From: Rhizobium sp. 32-5/1
Lineage (GTDB): Bacteria > Pseudomonadota > Alphaproteobacteria > Rhizobiales > Rhizobiaceae
Reading direction: 5' to 3'
DNA length: 64,000 nt
Assembly: GCF_029537235.1 (NCBI RefSeq)
Contig: NZ_CP120638.1
Span: 868,001-932,000, forward strand
The position numbers and the translations under genes are program-made. The first letter of the stretch is position 1. Each line of letters starts with the position of its first letter. Below are positions 63,618 through 64,000 of the stretch, piece by piece. Under the pieces are notes generated by a model. The model made no database searches, had not been told where the DNA came from, and saw nothing but the letters and a program-made list of their open reading frames with translations.

Positions 63618-64000
63618 ATGTCGCATGCAGCCTATGTTTTCGATGCCTATGGCACGTTGTTCGACGTGCACGCGGCTGTGCGGAAGCACAGCGTGGCGCT
63701 CGGACCGCAGGCGCAGGCCTTTTCCGATCTGTGGCGGGCCAAGCAGCTGGAATATTCCTGGGTGCGCTCGCTGATGGGCGCCTATGCGGATTTCTGGGTG
63801 CTGACCGAGCAGGCGCTGGATTATTGCTTGGCGACATATCCAGAGATCGACCGGGCCTTGAAGCCGGCGCTTCTCGACGCCTACTGGACCCTCGACTGTT
63901 ATCCCGAAGTTCCCGCGGTGCTGAAGGGCCTGAAGGATGCCGGCGCGCGCATCGCCATTCTCTCCAATGGTTCGCCGGCCATGCTTGCCTCGGCGGTCAA
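63618..64000 (+). CDS. Haloacid dehalogenase type II, 3' end outside window
   Basis: The start at 63618 follows GGGAGG. Visible sequence: SHAAYVFDAYGTLFDVHAAV (HAD motif I with the nucleophile Asp), FSDLWRAKQLEYSWVRSLMG and LTEQALDYCLATYPEID, ending at ARIAILSNGSPAMLASAV (motif II SNGS). This is the pattern of (S)-2-haloacid dehalogenases and relatives. The gene continues beyond 64000. Confidence 0.9.
   Translation, partial: MSHAAYVFDAYGTLFDVHAAVRKHSVALGPQAQAFSDLWRAKQLEYSWVRSLMGAYADFWVLTEQALDYCLATYPEIDRALKPALLDAYWTLDCYPEVPAVLKGLKDAGARIAILSNGSPAMLASAV

Overview
The window is GC-rich, densely coded chromosomal DNA from an alphaproteobacterium, almost certainly a member of the Rhizobiaceae (Rhizobium/Agrobacterium/Neorhizobium-like). 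Evidence: a Ros/MucR zinc-finger regulator, a rhizobial Mrp/Pha seven-gene cation/proton antiporter operon, DUF1491/DUF2336/DUF5330/DUF6456 proteins, TTAA-N7-TTAA (CtrA-type) sites, an AztD zinc chaperone, a SodB of rhizobial type, and GNAT, VOC and LysE paralogues. I saw no rRNA, tRNA or CRISPR array. Gene names are from recognised sequence motifs and memory of the families; no search was run.

Layout. 1-9.9 kb: housekeeping genes (MmcQ-like, LysE, YcgN, class A PBP, DUF1214/DUF1254 pair, SH3 protein, DUF2336). 9.9-18.1 kb: DUF1491, a soluble chemoreceptor, a peptidoglycan-binding protein coupled to a PAS histidine kinase, DUF5330, SufE, a DUF6456/DnaA-domain-IV-like pair, and MucR. 18.5-24.5 kb: the mrpGFEDCBA operon on the minus strand. 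24.8-27.7 kb: MsrB, hemolysin-III, UspA, and a Tat-tagged ring-cleavage dioxygenase-like protein. 27.7-50 kb has an accessory flavour: hicAB sits between two copies of the dioxygenase 3' end, followed by an orphan aztD with Zur-like boxes, a chemoreceptor, oligopeptidase B, parDE, DUF1697, SelO, GH25 lysozyme, TetR/EamA, PQQ glucose dehydrogenase, HD-GYP, class A beta-lactamase, a MerR/CDF metal-efflux pair, an insertion-sequence scrap, a leader peptide with attenuator ahead of an acetyltransferase, and vapBC. 50-64 kb: cytochromes c, LysE, YafY, SodB, an unfamiliar coiled-coil membrane protein coupled to a ClpP-like protease, ArsR-SRPBCC, an aminotransferase, alcohol dehydrogenase, patatin, phosphatase, VOC and HAD (cut by the right edge).

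A property of the sequence itself matters for every user: at least twelve genes (PBP, peptidoglycan-binding protein, DUF6456, mrpB, mrpD, mrpE, parE, DUF1697, selO, the second lysE, yafY, branched-chain aminotransferase) have a reading frame that is restored by adding one or two bases (mrpB and mrpD could alternatively have one extra base), usually at a short homopolymer. Starts, stops and gene-to-gene overlaps are otherwise intact. This looks like homopolymer-contraction error in the assembly rather than mass gene decay, so the broken genes listed here are probably functional in the organism.

The most interesting biology is (i) a short probable leader peptide containing consecutive Arg-Trp-Tyr-Phe codons and ending Pro-stop, followed by mutually exclusive hairpins and a terminator ahead of a GNAT acetyltransferase; (ii) the hicAB cassette bounded by a duplicated, decayed end of the neighbouring gene; (iii) a VapC partnered with an unusually long AbrB-type antitoxin and a three-half-site operator; and (iv) the two-gene membrane coiled-coil/ClpP-like unit.
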